Shown: in pieces, positions 34,383-43,771 of the stretch
Layout of the letters: every line of letters starts with the position of its first letter
Numbering within the stretch: the stretch's first letter is position 1
The notes under the pieces: model-generated
The model's input: the letters and a program-made list of their open reading frames with translations, nothing else
Databases searched by the model: none
What the model was told of the DNA's origin: nothing
Position numbers and translations under genes: made by a program
DNA from: Spirillospora albida
GTDB lineage: Bacteria > Actinomycetota > Actinomycetes > Streptosporangiales > Streptosporangiaceae
Assembly: GCF_000718255.1 (NCBI RefSeq)
Contig: NZ_JOFJ01000026.1
Location: 19,971-83,970 of the forward strand
DNA: 64,000 nt
Direction: 5' to 3'

Positions 34383-35137
34383 GCGGGGACCCCCCGGGAG
34401 CGGCCCGCCGCCCGGTCGCAGGCCCAGCCGAACAGCGTCCCGAACACGGCCCAGAACACCGCCTGCGTGCCGAGGGACGTGAGCCGGAACTCCCACAGCA
34501 GCGTGGCGGGGAACCCGTCCGGGACCTCGTCGACGGACGGCAGCAGCACGATCGCGACCGTCACCGGGACCGCGAACGCGAGTGCGGTGGCGGGCCACCG
34601 CGCCCACGGCCCGCCGGGAACGCGCCGCCCGGCGGTCACCGCGATCGCGGTGGCGAGCAGCCCGATCCCGATCATGGAGAGGTAGAGGACCGTCCGGTCG
34701 TTGATGGTCTCCGGGTCCCCGACGGCCGGGGGATTGGCCGGGTACTTCAGGAACGGGACGAGGATGACGGCGGTGAACGCGGTCGCGGCGGCGGCCAGGG
34801 CGAGCGCCCCGTCCGAGCGCGGGCCGACGCGGCCGCGCAGCCCGGCGTAGGCGAGCGCGAACACGCCGCCGACGGCGAGCCCGTAGAGCGCGGTGGCGAG
34901 GAACAGCCCGGCCTTCTGCGTGCCGCGGCCCACCTCTTCACCGTGCTCGTGGGCGTTCCCGCCGCCATGGGAGTGGCCGGCCCCGTGGGAGTGCCCGGCC
35001 TCGGTGGACGCGGTCGCCTGTTCGAGCGCGATCGCCTTGTCGATGTGGGGCTCGCCGACGACGAACGCGAACGCGCCCGCGGCGAACCCGGCCAGGAGCC
35101 CGTACAGCAGGCCCCTGACCAGCAGGGTGCGGATCAT
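34379..35137 (-). CDS. cbtA: Cobalt transporter subunit CbtA
   Basis: 252 aa with five or so hydrophobic segments. After the first helix comes a His-rich loop EAGHSHGAGHSHGGGNAHEHGEE fragment set (residues about 46-67), likely binding Co(II). The N-terminus RGLLYGLLAGFAAGAFAFVVGEPHIDKAI is typical of CbtA. It follows cbtB by 10 bp; both lie behind a cobalamin riboswitch. Confidence 0.92.
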   Translation of the reverse strand: MIRTLLVRGLLYGLLAGFAAGAFAFVVGEPHIDKAIALEQATASTEAGHSHGAGHSHGGGNAHEHGEEVGRGTQKAGLFLATALYGLAVGGVFALAYAGLRGRVGPRSDGALALAAAATAFTAVILVPFLKYPANPPAVGDPETINDRTVLYLSMIGIGLLATAIAVTAGRRVPGGPWARWPATALAFAVPVTVAIVLLPSVDEVPDGFPATLLWEFRLTSLGTQAVFWAVFGTLFGWACDRAAGRSRGVPA

Positions 35138-35147
35138 GTCGGGGTGC

Positions 35148-35348
35148 TCAGTGGCAGGGCACGCCGAGCAGGTGCCGGCCGTCGTGCATCAGCTCGTGGA
35201 GGTACGCGCCGGTCTGCGAGACGGCCCCGTTGTCCATGAGGACGAGGTAGCCGAGCAGCATGAGCGCGGGAACCGCGAGCAGCGACCAGAGGGCGACCCG
35301 GGAGAGGGGGGCCGGCGAGGAAGAAGAGGGAGCGGACAGTGTGCTCAC
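35148..35348 (-). CDS. cbtB: Cobalt transporter subunit CbtB
   Basis: 66 aa. One membrane helix (VALWSLLAVPALMLLGYLVLM), then the conserved C-terminal metal-binding tail HELMHDGRHLLGVPCH with four His and one Cys. Functions with CbtA in cobalt uptake. First gene of the leftward operon that runs on into cbtA and chlI/D. Confidence 0.92.
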   Translation of the reverse strand: MSTLSAPSSSSPAPLSRVALWSLLAVPALMLLGYLVLMDNGAVSQTGAYLHELMHDGRHLLGVPCH

Positions 35349-35394
35349 GGTAGTGCCTCCACAGGGGATCTAGCGCGTCCCGGACAATGAGGTC

Positions 35395-35535
35395 GCGGTT
35401 GCCCAAGTGACCTGGCTCCCGGGGACAGGGCCCCGGATACAGTGGCGCGTCCGCACCGGCATCTCACCGGATTTCCCTCGGACAACCGTGAATCACGGGA
35501 AACGTACGGTGTCCCCGCAGCCCTGTCAATCCGCG
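35395..35535 (-). promoter_or_regulatory. Cobalamin riboswitch upstream of cbtB-cbtA
   Basis: Minus strand carries GGGAAATCCGGTGAGATGCCGG, split around the usual conserved core. It also has the B12 box GCCACTG (35440-35446) and the closing GGGAGCCAGGTCAC (about 35408-35421). Located 50-190 bp before cbtB, so cobalt uptake and the genes behind it would be repressed by B12. Confidence 0.9.
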
Positions 35536-35587
35536 CCGCTTCCGCCACGCCCCGCGACCTCTCCAGAATGGCGTTCGGAACCTCTTG

Positions 35588-35602
35588 TTGGCACCGTGCC
35601 AA
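35588..35602. promoter_or_regulatory. Palindrome TTGGCA-CCG-TGCCAA before the mce operon
   Basis: Perfect 6-3-6 inverted repeat about 210 bp before yrbE-A, in an AT-richer stretch (flanked by TTG and TTAGGTTATTG) that looks like promoter DNA. A near-identical palindrome TTGGCG-CCG-CGCCAA occurs at 47347-47361 after the monooxygenase gene. Possible operator. The rest of 35603-35811 shows no gene. Confidence 0.45.
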
Positions 35603-35811
35603 TTAGGTTATTGTCGGGCCGTCAACAAGCCTCCGGGTCCCCACGTGACCCATGTCCCCCACCGCTCCCCGGCCGACGGGGGCATGACGCGGTACCGGCC
35701 GTCCACTCCCACGGGCGCGCGGGTACCGACGGCCGGCGGTCCCGCGCATCGTCTTCGCGCCAGACGCCCGCGGGACCGCCGGCACCTTCACCCCCGAAAG
35801 AACGGATCAAC

Positions 35812-36597
35812 GTGTCGTCCATCCCCATCCCCGGCCGCGTGCACGGGCTGCTCGGCGAGATCGGCGAGCTGTTCGTCATCGCGCTGGAGGCGGTCCGGCG
35901 GACCTGGGACGTCCGCTCCTGGGCCTGGGAGTTCGCCGAACAGGCGGTGTTCCTCGCCCGCGTCACGAGCCTGCCCGTGATCCTCGTTTCGCTGCCGCTC
36001 GGCGCGACCGTCGCGCTCCAGGTCGGCCAGCTCGCCGCGCAGCTCGGCGCCCAGTCCGCCACCGGCGGCGCGGTCGTCGTCGGGCTCGTCCGGGAGGTCG
36101 CGCCGATCGCCGCCGCGCTCATCATCGCCGGCGCCGGCGGGTCCGCGATGACGGCCGACATGGGCGCCCGCCGCATCCGCGACGAGCTGTCCGCGATGGA
36201 GACGATGGCGGTGAACCCGATCCACCGGCTCGTCACGCCCCGGCTGTGGGCGGCGAGCCTCGTGTCGACGCTGCTCGCCTCCCTCGTCATCGTGTCCGGC
36301 GCCGCCGGCGGGTTCGTGTTCAACGTCCTGCTGCAGGACGTGACGCCCGGCGCCTACTTCGACGGCGCCACCTCGCTGCTGCGGACCTCGGACCTGCTCG
36401 TGACCCTGCTGAAGTCGTGGCTGTTCGGCGTGATCGCCGCGGTCGTCGCCTGCTACATGGGCATGAACTGCGCGGCCAGCCCCGTGGGGGTGGGGCGCGC
36501 CGTGAACCGCGCGATCGTCGTCGCGTTCCTGCTCGTGTTCGCCCTCAACTACGTGATCACGACGGTGTACTTCGTCGCGTTCCCGCCGCGGATCTGA
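35812..36597 (+). CDS. yrbEA: YrbE-type Mce permease subunit A
   Basis: 261 aa, GTG 35812. MlaE-family integral membrane protein: VGLVREVAPIAAALIIAGAGGSAMTADMGARRIRDELSAMETMAVNP is the conserved region that contacts the ATPase. Several membrane helices. Forms the membrane pore of an Mce lipid/sterol importer with YrbEB; the MceG ATPase is not in this window. Confidence 0.93.
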   Translation: MSSIPIPGRVHGLLGEIGELFVIALEAVRRTWDVRSWAWEFAEQAVFLARVTSLPVILVSLPLGATVALQVGQLAAQLGAQSATGGAVVVGLVREVAPIAAALIIAGAGGSAMTADMGARRIRDELSAMETMAVNPIHRLVTPRLWAASLVSTLLASLVIVSGAAGGFVFNVLLQDVTPGAYFDGATSLLRTSDLLVTLLKSWLFGVIAAVVACYMGMNCAASPVGVGRAVNRAIVVAFLLVFALNYVITTVYFVAFPPRI

Positions 36598-36613
36598 TGG
36601 GGGGCGTCTGACC

Positions 36614-37465
36614 ATGGCCGGCATCAGCGTGCCGCGCGCCGTCCGGGCCGGGACGGCGACGATCGAGCGCACGAGCGAGTCCGCCAAGTGGCCGGTGTTC
36701 GTCTACCGGATCCTGCTCTACACCGTCCGGGACCTGATCCTGCGGCGCAAGTACACCAAGACGATCGCCCGGCACGTCAGCGACGTCGTCGTGGGCGTCG
36801 GCGCCAGCGTCGTCGGCGGCGGCATGATCTTCGTCATCTTCACGATGGCGTTCTTCGTGGGGACCGAGGTCGGGCTGCAGGGCTACACCGGCCTGCGGTC
36901 GATCGGCGCCCAGTCGTTCATGGGCCTGGTCGGGTCGTTCGCGAACGTCCGGGAGATCACCCCCGTGATCGCGGCGACGGCGCTCGCCGCGCAGTGCGGG
37001 TCGGCCTTCACCGCCGAACTCGGCGCGATGCGGATCTCCGAGGAGATCGACGCGCTGGAGGTCATGGGCATCGGGTCGTTCGCGTACCTGGTCTGCACCC
37101 GCGTGGTGGCGGCGCTGATCGCGCTCGTCCCGCTCTACCTGATCGCGCTGTTCGCCAGCTTCTTCGCGACCCGCCTGATCAGCACCGGGTTCTTCGATCT
37201 GGCGCCCGGCGTCTACGACTACTACTTCCGGCTCTATCTGCCCACCATCGACCTTGTCTACAGCGCCATCAAGGTGGGCGTGTTCGCCTTCGCCGTGATC
37301 ACCATCCACTGCTACTACGGCTACTACGCCTCCGGCGGGCCGGCGGGGGTGGGCCGCGCGGCGGGCCGCGCGATCCGGCTGTCCATCATCGTGATCGTCA
37401 CCCTGAACCTGCTGCTGTCGTACGTGTTCTGGGGTGACGGCGAGACCGTGAGGCTCACCGGATGA
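36614..37465 (+). CDS. yrbEB: YrbE-type Mce permease subunit B
   Basis: 283 aa MlaE-family protein. REITPVIAATALAAQCGSAFTAELGAMRISEEIDALEVMGI is the conserved permease segment. It follows yrbEA by 16 bp and overlaps mceA by ATGA. N-terminal extension of about 50 residues before the first helix is normal for the B subunit. Confidence 0.93.
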   Translation: MAGISVPRAVRAGTATIERTSESAKWPVFVYRILLYTVRDLILRRKYTKTIARHVSDVVVGVGASVVGGGMIFVIFTMAFFVGTEVGLQGYTGLRSIGAQSFMGLVGSFANVREITPVIAATALAAQCGSAFTAELGAMRISEEIDALEVMGIGSFAYLVCTRVVAALIALVPLYLIALFASFFATRLISTGFFDLAPGVYDYYFRLYLPTIDLVYSAIKVGVFAFAVITIHCYYGYYASGGPAGVGRAAGRAIRLSIIVIVTLNLLLSYVFWGDGETVRLTG

Positions 37466-38496
37466 GCTATGACGAGATGTCCCTGCCGACCCGCCTGCTG
37501 ATCACCCTGGTCACGCTGACGGTCCTCGCGTCCGGGCTGTACGTGCTGGTCGCCCGCCCGTTCGAGGACGACGGGACGATCCTGACGGCGGAGTTCGGCC
37601 GCGCCGGGCAGGGCCTCGGCGAGGGCACGCAGGTGAAGGTGCACGGCGTGACGGTCGGCTCCGTGAAGCGGGTCGAGCTGACCGGCGGCGGCCGGGCACG
37701 GCTCGTCCTGGAGGTGGAGCCGGGCACCCGCGTGCCCGACACCGTCACCGCCTCGATCGAACCGGCGTCCGCGTTCGGGCCGAAGTACGTCGACCTGGTC
37801 CCCGGCGCGCACGCCTCGTCCGGGCCGTTCCTCGCCTCCGGCGGGCGGATCGTGCGGACTTCCGACCCCCGCGACCTCGCCGACCTGCTCGGCGCCGCCG
37901 ACGCCGGGCTCGGCGCGATCGACCCCAAGGAGGTCTACACGATCGTGCACACCACGGCCGAGGGGCTGCGGGGCAACGGCGCGCGGCTGCGGGAGACCAT
38001 CGACCAGACCGGCGTGCTGGTCGGCGTCGCGTACCGGCAGCGCGCCAACGCGCGGCGGTTCGTCGGCGACGCGGCCGACCTGTCGGCGGTGCTCGGCTCC
38101 CGGGGCGACGAGCTCGTCGGGATCACCGGGGACACGAACGCGCTCATCGAGACGGCCGCGCGCGGCGACGGCCGGCTGGCCGGCTTCGCGAACGGGTTGT
38201 CGGGCCTGTCGTTCCTCGTCGCGCACGGGTTCGGGAAGCGCGGCGGGCAGCTGGGCGCGGCCTTCCGGTCGTCGGAGCGCACCGCCCGGATCATCTACGC
38301 GCAGCTCGGCCTGGTCGGCGACGCCGTCCGGACGGGCAACCGACTGCTGCCGCTCTACGCGCAGCTCACCTCGCTGCAAGGGCCCGAAGGCAAGAACTAC
38401 ATCCGCTCCCAGGGACTGCTGCCGACGGATCCGTGCCGGCTGATCCTCGGCCTGTGCGGCCCGTACGAGCTTCCGGCGAAGACGGGGGGACGCTGA
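37462..38496 (+). CDS. mceA: Mce-family protein A
   Basis: 344 aa. One N-terminal membrane helix (LLITLVTLTVLASGLYVLVA), then the MCE/MlaD domain at about residues 33-120: TAEFGRAGQGLGEGTQVKVHGVTVGSVKRVEL and ASAFGPKYVDLVPG. A helical C-terminal domain follows (TIVHTTAEGLRGNGARLRETI). It forms part of the periplasmic needle or channel for lipid transfer. Cys near the end (DPCRLILGLCGPYE). Confidence 0.93.
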   Translation: MSYDEMSLPTRLLITLVTLTVLASGLYVLVARPFEDDGTILTAEFGRAGQGLGEGTQVKVHGVTVGSVKRVELTGGGRARLVLEVEPGTRVPDTVTASIEPASAFGPKYVDLVPGAHASSGPFLASGGRIVRTSDPRDLADLLGAADAGLGAIDPKEVYTIVHTTAEGLRGNGARLRETIDQTGVLVGVAYRQRANARRFVGDAADLSAVLGSRGDELVGITGDTNALIETAARGDGRLAGFANGLSGLSFLVAHGFGKRGGQLGAAFRSSERTARIIYAQLGLVGDAVRTGNRLLPLYAQLTSLQGPEGKNYIRSQGLLPTDPCRLILGLCGPYELPAKTGGR

Positions 38497-38497
38497 C

Positions 38498-39565
38498 ATG
38501 GCGCGCTCTCTGTCGAAGCAGGCGCGCGCCCGCGCCGGGACCCTCGTCCGGCTCGTCTCGTTCGTCGCGGTGACCGGCCTGCTCACGGTGTTCATCGGCT
38601 TGCAGATCGCCCGCGTCGACATCGGCGGCGGCTGGAAGGTGTCGGCGACCTTCGACGACGCCAGCGGCCTCGCCGCCGGCGACGAGGTGAAGATCGCGGG
38701 TGCGCCGGTCGGCCGGGTCGACGAGGTGAAGGTCGTGGACGGACGGGCGCGGGTCCGGATGACGGTGGAGGACACCGTCGAGGTTCCCGCCGACAGCGAG
38801 GCCGCGATCCGCTGGCGCGACGCCATGGGGCGCCGGGTCGTCTACCTGATCCCCGGCACGGCGCAGCAGAAGATGCGGTCCGGCGCGCACATCGCGCGGA
38901 CCCGGTCGGTCGTGGACGGCGGCGCCCTGCTCGACCAGCTCGCCCCGCTCGTCCGCAGCATCGACCCGGGGCGCGTCAACGACGTGCTCGTGGCGCTCGC
39001 GCAGGCGCTCGACGGCAACGCCGGGAGCATCGACCGGCTGGTCGCCGACGTCGACCGGCTGTCGTCCACGATCGCCGCGCGGCGCGGCACGCTCAAGCAG
39101 ATGCTGGACGACTACGCCGCCATCACGGCGATCATCGCGCGCCGCGACCGGCAGATCGCGACCGCCGTGGACGACCTCGTCAGCCTCAGCGAGGCGTTCA
39201 CCGGGAACCGCAGGCTCATCGACGACGCGCTGGTCCAGCTCGCCGCGATGACCCGGACGTCCGACAAGCTCATCGCGGGCAACGCGCGGGAGCTGGAGCG
39301 GGTCGTCCAGCGGCTGTCGGTGTTCGCGGCGGGCGTCGACCGGAACCGGGCGGCGGTCCTCGACGTGCTGCGGTCCGCGACGCCGAAACTCCAGAAGATC
39401 TTCGCGGCCTCCGACAACGGGCAGTACGTCGAGGCCGCCATCCCGTGCCTCACGCTGACCGCGCCGCCGTGCCCGTATCCGACCCGGCTGCCGGGCCCGC
39501 GCGAGCCGAGCGCCCGCGTCGACTCGCCCGGCGAGCTGCAGGACCTGATCGTCGGGGGGAACTGA
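38498..39565 (+). CDS. mceB: Mce-family protein B
   Basis: 355 aa. Membrane helix near residues 15-32, MCE domain with SATFDDASGLAAGDEVKIAGAPVGRVDEVKV and IRWRDAMGRRVVYLIPG, then a long helical region (VNDVLVALAQALDGNAGSIDRL). C-terminal IPCLTLTAPPCPYPT holds two Cys. The stop overlaps the mceC ATG as TGATG. Confidence 0.92.
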   Translation: MARSLSKQARARAGTLVRLVSFVAVTGLLTVFIGLQIARVDIGGGWKVSATFDDASGLAAGDEVKIAGAPVGRVDEVKVVDGRARVRMTVEDTVEVPADSEAAIRWRDAMGRRVVYLIPGTAQQKMRSGAHIARTRSVVDGGALLDQLAPLVRSIDPGRVNDVLVALAQALDGNAGSIDRLVADVDRLSSTIAARRGTLKQMLDDYAAITAIIARRDRQIATAVDDLVSLSEAFTGNRRLIDDALVQLAAMTRTSDKLIAGNARELERVVQRLSVFAAGVDRNRAAVLDVLRSATPKLQKIFAASDNGQYVEAAIPCLTLTAPPCPYPTRLPGPREPSARVDSPGELQDLIVGGN

Positions 39566-40596
39566 TGGCGCTGAAGTCGTTCCGCGACCGGAACCGGATC
39601 ACCGTGGGGCTCGTGTCCGCGGCGGCGCTGATGGCGCTCGTCGTCGCCGTGTACCTCGTCGGCACCCGCGGCCTCCTCCAGGACCGCTACACCGTCACCG
39701 GGGTGTTCGCCGAGACCGGCAACCTCCGCGCCGGCGACGAGGTGCGGGTCGCGGGCGTCCGGGTCGGCGAGGTCACCGCGGTGGAACCGGACCACCGCCG
39801 CGGCCACGTCCTCGTGACGTGGAAGGTCGAGTCCGAGGTCGCGCTCGGCCCCGCCACCCGCGCGGACATCGAGGTCGCGAACGTGCTCGGAGGCCGGTTC
39901 CTGCGGCTGTCCGGCACCGTCACCAGACCGCACCTGAAGGACCTGCCGGACGACAGGCGCCGCATACCGATCGAGCGGACCCGGTCCCCGGAGACGATCA
40001 ACGACGTGCTCGGCACGTCCACCCGCACCGTCGCCAGACTGGACACCCGCGCCATCAACACGATCATCGCGGAGCTGAACGGGGTCGGGAGGAACGACCG
40101 GGGGCGGCTCGGTCGCGCCCTCGGCAACCTGGCGAAGCTCGCCGACACCGTGCACGAGTCCGAACCGCAGATCAAGCGGCTCCTCGCGGACGGCGAGAAG
40201 GTCGTCGCGCTCGCCCGGTCCAAGAACACCGAGCTGTCGCGGCTGCTGACCAACATCCAGGTGATGCTGGACGAGCTGCAGAAGCGCCGCGACGAGCTGT
40301 CGGCGTTCCTCGGCTCCAGCGACCGCACCGTCCAGTCCCTCACCCGGCTCATCGACACCCAGCAGGCGCGGCTGCTGTCGGTCATCGCCGACCTGCGCGG
40401 GACCCTCGGCGCGCTCCGCCCCGTGACGGGCGACTTCAACAACCTGCTCGCCTGGGCCGGGCCCACGCTCAGCGGGCTGGCCGGCGCGGGCGGACACGGA
40501 CCGTGGCTGGAGGTCCTCGGCACCGGCCTCGGCCCCCTGTCGCCGCGGGACCTCGCCGAACTGTCCAGGATCGCGCCGAAGGAGGCACGCAGATGA
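39565..40596 (+). CDS. mceC: Mce-family protein C
   Basis: 343 aa. N-terminal helix (TVGLVSAAALMALVVAVYLV), MCE domain VTGVFAETGNLRAGDEVRVAGVRVGEVTAV and ANVLGGRFLRLSG, then helices including RLDTRAINTIIAELNGVG. Overlaps mceD by ATGA. Same transport role as the other Mce subunits. Confidence 0.92.
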   Translation: MALKSFRDRNRITVGLVSAAALMALVVAVYLVGTRGLLQDRYTVTGVFAETGNLRAGDEVRVAGVRVGEVTAVEPDHRRGHVLVTWKVESEVALGPATRADIEVANVLGGRFLRLSGTVTRPHLKDLPDDRRRIPIERTRSPETINDVLGTSTRTVARLDTRAINTIIAELNGVGRNDRGRLGRALGNLAKLADTVHESEPQIKRLLADGEKVVALARSKNTELSRLLTNIQVMLDELQKRRDELSAFLGSSDRTVQSLTRLIDTQQARLLSVIADLRGTLGALRPVTGDFNNLLAWAGPTLSGLAGAGGHGPWLEVLGTGLGPLSPRDLAELSRIAPKEARR

Positions 40597-41666
40597 TCAG
40601 GCGTCCCGTCGCGGCCGCCGCCGTGCTGGCGCTCACGGCCGCGCTCGGCGGCTGCTCCGCCCTTCCCGGCGGGGACGGCACCTACCGGATGACCCTCTAC
40701 TTCGCGAAGGCGCCGTCCCTCTACCCGAAGTCGCAGGTGAAGGTCATGGGCGCGGACGCCGGGACCATCGTCGCGGTGAAGGGGGAGCGGGGCCGGGTCC
40801 GGGTCGACATCGACGTCCGCGACGACGTGCCCGTCCCGGCCGGCGCGAAGGCCGTGATCACCGCGGCGGACGCGCTCGGGGAGCGGTTCATCGCCCTGCA
40901 CCCCGTGTGGAGGCCCGGCATGCCGAAGGCGGCGCCCGGTGCGGTGATCCCGCAGGAGCGCACCGAGGTGCCCGTCGAGATCGACGAGGCCCTCGACGCG
41001 TTCGCCAAGCTCAACCGGTCCATCGACGCGGGCGCGCTCGGCCCCGCGATCCACCGCGCCGCGAAGGGCGTCGAGGGCCACGGCGACGGGATCAACGCGG
41101 CGCTGCACGACACCACCGCGCTCACCCGCGGCCTCGCCGCGCAGGACAAGCGGATCGCGGAGCTGGCGAAGGGCCTGCACGAGCTCGCCGCCGAGCTCAA
41201 CGCCCGCGACCAGCGGCTCAAGGGCGTGCTCGGGTCGTTCGCCACGACCAGCCGGACGCTCGCGGAGGAGCGCGCGCGGCTGCGGTCGTTCGTGGCGGGC
41301 CTCGCCGCCGCGATCCGCAGGAGCGACGTGCTGGTCACCGCGTACCGGGAGACGCTGCCCGACACGGTCGCCGACCTGTCCAACATCGTGCTCAGCCTCA
41401 AGGGCAACGCCACCGGCCTCACCCAGGCCATCGACGCGCTCGGCCGGTTCGCGGACGTCGCCGTCCAGGCGTGGGACCGCCGCAACCACGTCGTCACCAT
41501 CCGCGTCGTCGTCCACGGCATGGTCCGCGAGTGGCTGCAGCCGCTGTTCACCGCCCTCGGCTGGGGCACCGTCCCGTGCCTGCGGGGCAACCCCGCGCTC
41601 GACGACTGCGGCGCGCCCCCCGGGGCGCCGCGGGGGAAACCGAAGCAGCCAGGAAAGAAGCCCTGA
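40593..41666 (+). CDS. mceD: Mce-family lipoprotein D
   Basis: 357 aa. Unlike most MceD proteins it starts with a lipoprotein signal, AVLALTAALGGCSALPGG (lipobox LGGC, Cys21), rather than a plain membrane anchor. MCE domain: MTLYFAKAPSLYPKSQVKVMGADAGTIVAV and DALGERFIAL. The helical C-terminus is followed by a Lys/Pro-rich tail. TGATG junction with mceE. Confidence 0.9.
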   Translation: MIRRPVAAAAVLALTAALGGCSALPGGDGTYRMTLYFAKAPSLYPKSQVKVMGADAGTIVAVKGERGRVRVDIDVRDDVPVPAGAKAVITAADALGERFIALHPVWRPGMPKAAPGAVIPQERTEVPVEIDEALDAFAKLNRSIDAGALGPAIHRAAKGVEGHGDGINAALHDTTALTRGLAAQDKRIAELAKGLHELAAELNARDQRLKGVLGSFATTSRTLAEERARLRSFVAGLAAAIRRSDVLVTAYRETLPDTVADLSNIVLSLKGNATGLTQAIDALGRFADVAVQAWDRRNHVVTIRVVVHGMVREWLQPLFTALGWGTVPCLRGNPALDDCGAPPGAPRGKPKQPGKKP

Positions 41667-42700
41667 TGATCCGTGTGCTCGCCGCCGTCGCCGCGGCGGT
41701 CCTGCTGGCCGGGTGCTCGCTGCAGACGGCCGGTGCGCCGCGCGGCGACATCACCCTCCACGCCGAGTTCGACGACGTGCAGAGCCTCGTCGTCGGGCAC
41801 AGCGTCCAGGTCGCCGACATCCGGGTCGGCACCGTCACGCGCGTCCGCCTGGCCGGGTACCGCGCCCGCGTCACGATGTCGCTGCTGTCCGACCGGCGGG
41901 TGCCGCAGGGGACGACCGCGACCATCGCCCGCTCGTCGCTGCTCGGCGAGAACTACGTCCGGCTCGACCTGCCGCCCGGGGCCCGGCTGGACACCGGCCC
42001 GTTCCTGGCGTCCGGCGCGACCCTCTCCCGGACGGGCGTCCAGCCCGACCTGGAGCAGATCAGCGCCAAGGTCGGCCCGCTGCTGGCCGCGCTCGGCGGG
42101 CAGGACATCGCGACGATCGGCGACGAGTCCGCCACCGCCCTGCGCGGCAAGGGGACGAAGCTCAACACCCTCGTCAAGCAGGCCGCCGCGGTCGGCGACC
42201 AGTACGCCGCCGCCAGCGCCGACCTCGGCCGCGCCCTGGACGCGCTCGCGGGCCTCGGCCGGTCCCTGCGCAAGGGGAGCGGGCAGCTGGACCGGCTGCC
42301 CGCCGACGTCGCGCTCGCCACCCAGCGGCTCCAGAAGGACCGCGCGGAGCTGAAGAGGGCGGTCCAGGCGCTGCGGGCCCTCGCGGTCAACGTGAACGGC
42401 AGTGTGCAGCAGCGGCACGCGGCCCGGCTGGCCGCCGTCCTCCAGCGCGCCGACGCGCTCCTCGCCGCCGCGCTGCGGGGCCGCGACGACCTCAAGGCCC
42501 TCACCGGGACGGTCCTCGGCTTCCTGAAGGGGCCGTCGGTGTCGCACTCCGGCCAGGCCCTCCTGTTCCTCTGGATCAAGGGGTTCCTGCCGTATCCCGG
42601 TCCGGTCGACACCACGCCCGGCGGCGCCGCGCCGGTGTCCGCCGGTGCCGGCGACGGCGGCGGCAACCCCCTCGACGGCCTCCTGGAGCCGACCCCATGA
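41666..42700 (+). CDS. mceE: Mce-family lipoprotein E
   Basis: 344 aa with lipobox AAAVLLAGCS (Cys19), the expected lipoprotein position (LprK/MceE). MCE domain ITLHAEFDDVQSLVVGHSVQVADIRVGTVTRV and RSSLLGENYVRLDLPPG. Helical C-terminal part ends LWIKGFLPYPGPVD and a Gly-rich tail. Overlaps mceF by ATGA. Confidence 0.92.
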   Translation: MIRVLAAVAAAVLLAGCSLQTAGAPRGDITLHAEFDDVQSLVVGHSVQVADIRVGTVTRVRLAGYRARVTMSLLSDRRVPQGTTATIARSSLLGENYVRLDLPPGARLDTGPFLASGATLSRTGVQPDLEQISAKVGPLLAALGGQDIATIGDESATALRGKGTKLNTLVKQAAAVGDQYAAASADLGRALDALAGLGRSLRKGSGQLDRLPADVALATQRLQKDRAELKRAVQALRALAVNVNGSVQQRHAARLAAVLQRADALLAAALRGRDDLKALTGTVLGFLKGPSVSHSGQALLFLWIKGFLPYPGPVDTTPGGAAPVSAGAGDGGGNPLDGLLEPTP

Positions 42701-43746
42701 GATTCCCCCGCATCGCCGTCAACCTGGTCTTCTTCGCGCTGCTCGGGGTGCTGTTGTCGGTGTGGGCCGTCCGCAGCCTCATCCACATCGACGCCCTGGA
42801 GCGGCCGTTCCCCATCACGGCGGACTTCGCGTCCACGCCCGGCCTGCACGGCGACCTGGAGGTCACCCACCTCGGCGTGCGGGTCGGCGAGGTCGGCGAC
42901 GTCCGGCTCCGCGGGGACCACGTCGCGGTCCGGCTCGACCTGGACCGCGGCGTCAGCGTCCCGAACGACGTCGGCGCGCGGGTGCTGCGCAAGTCCGCGA
43001 TCGGTGAGCCCTACATCGAGCTGACGCCCGCCGCGACGCCGTCGCGGTCCGCGCCGGCGCTGAGGAAGGGCGACCACATCCCGCTGTCGCGCACCGCCGG
43101 GGCGACCGACTACAAGCGGCTGTTCGCCGGGCTCAGCGCGACGCTCGACGCCGTCGACCCGCGCGACACCCGCACCCTCGTGCACGAGCTGGCCACCGGG
43201 CTGAACGGCCGCGGCACCGACCTGTCCGACCTCGTCGGCGACACGCACCGGCTGACCGGCACGCTCGCCGCGAACGCCGGCACGCTGGACGGCCTGTCCC
43301 GCGAGCTGACCCGGCTCACCGCGACGGTCGCCGGCCACCGGTTCCAGGTCGCGTCCGGCGTGGACGACCTGGCGCTGCTCACGGCGGAGCTGCGCCGCTC
43401 CGCCCGCGACCTCGACAGCGTCCTGACCCACGGTCCGGGGGCCTTGCGGAACATGAACCGCCTGCTGGAGGACGCACGCCCCGGCCTGGACTGCCTGCTC
43501 AACGCGGCCGCGACGCCCACCGTCCCGCTCCTCACCCCGGAGAACCAGAGAAAGATCAACCATGTGCTGCGGCAGGTGCCGACGCTTCAGGCCCTCGTCG
43601 CGGACGTGACGGCGCGCGAGCCGTCCGGGCCGTTCCTGCGGGTGTCGCCCGTCATCACGATCGCCGGCCCCGCCAAGGCCGCCACCCAGTACACCGCGCC
43701 GGTGCGGAAGCCGACCGCTCCGCGCCTGACGCTCTGCCGGCCCTGA
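42697..43746 (+). CDS. mceF: Mce-family protein F
   Basis: 349 aa. Membrane helix (IAVNLVFFALLGVLLSVWAV), MCE domain TADFASTPGLHGDLEVTHLGVRVGEVGDV and KSAIGEPYIELTPA, then helices with VHELATGLNGRGTDLSDLVGDTH. C-terminal CRP tail. Last of the six MCE-domain genes. Confidence 0.92.
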   Translation: MRFPRIAVNLVFFALLGVLLSVWAVRSLIHIDALERPFPITADFASTPGLHGDLEVTHLGVRVGEVGDVRLRGDHVAVRLDLDRGVSVPNDVGARVLRKSAIGEPYIELTPAATPSRSAPALRKGDHIPLSRTAGATDYKRLFAGLSATLDAVDPRDTRTLVHELATGLNGRGTDLSDLVGDTHRLTGTLAANAGTLDGLSRELTRLTATVAGHRFQVASGVDDLALLTAELRRSARDLDSVLTHGPGALRNMNRLLEDARPGLDCLLNAAATPTVPLLTPENQRKINHVLRQVPTLQALVADVTAREPSGPFLRVSPVITIAGPAKAATQYTAPVRKPTAPRLTLCRP

Positions 43747-43771
43747 GTGCCCTGACCATCGGAGGACCCCC

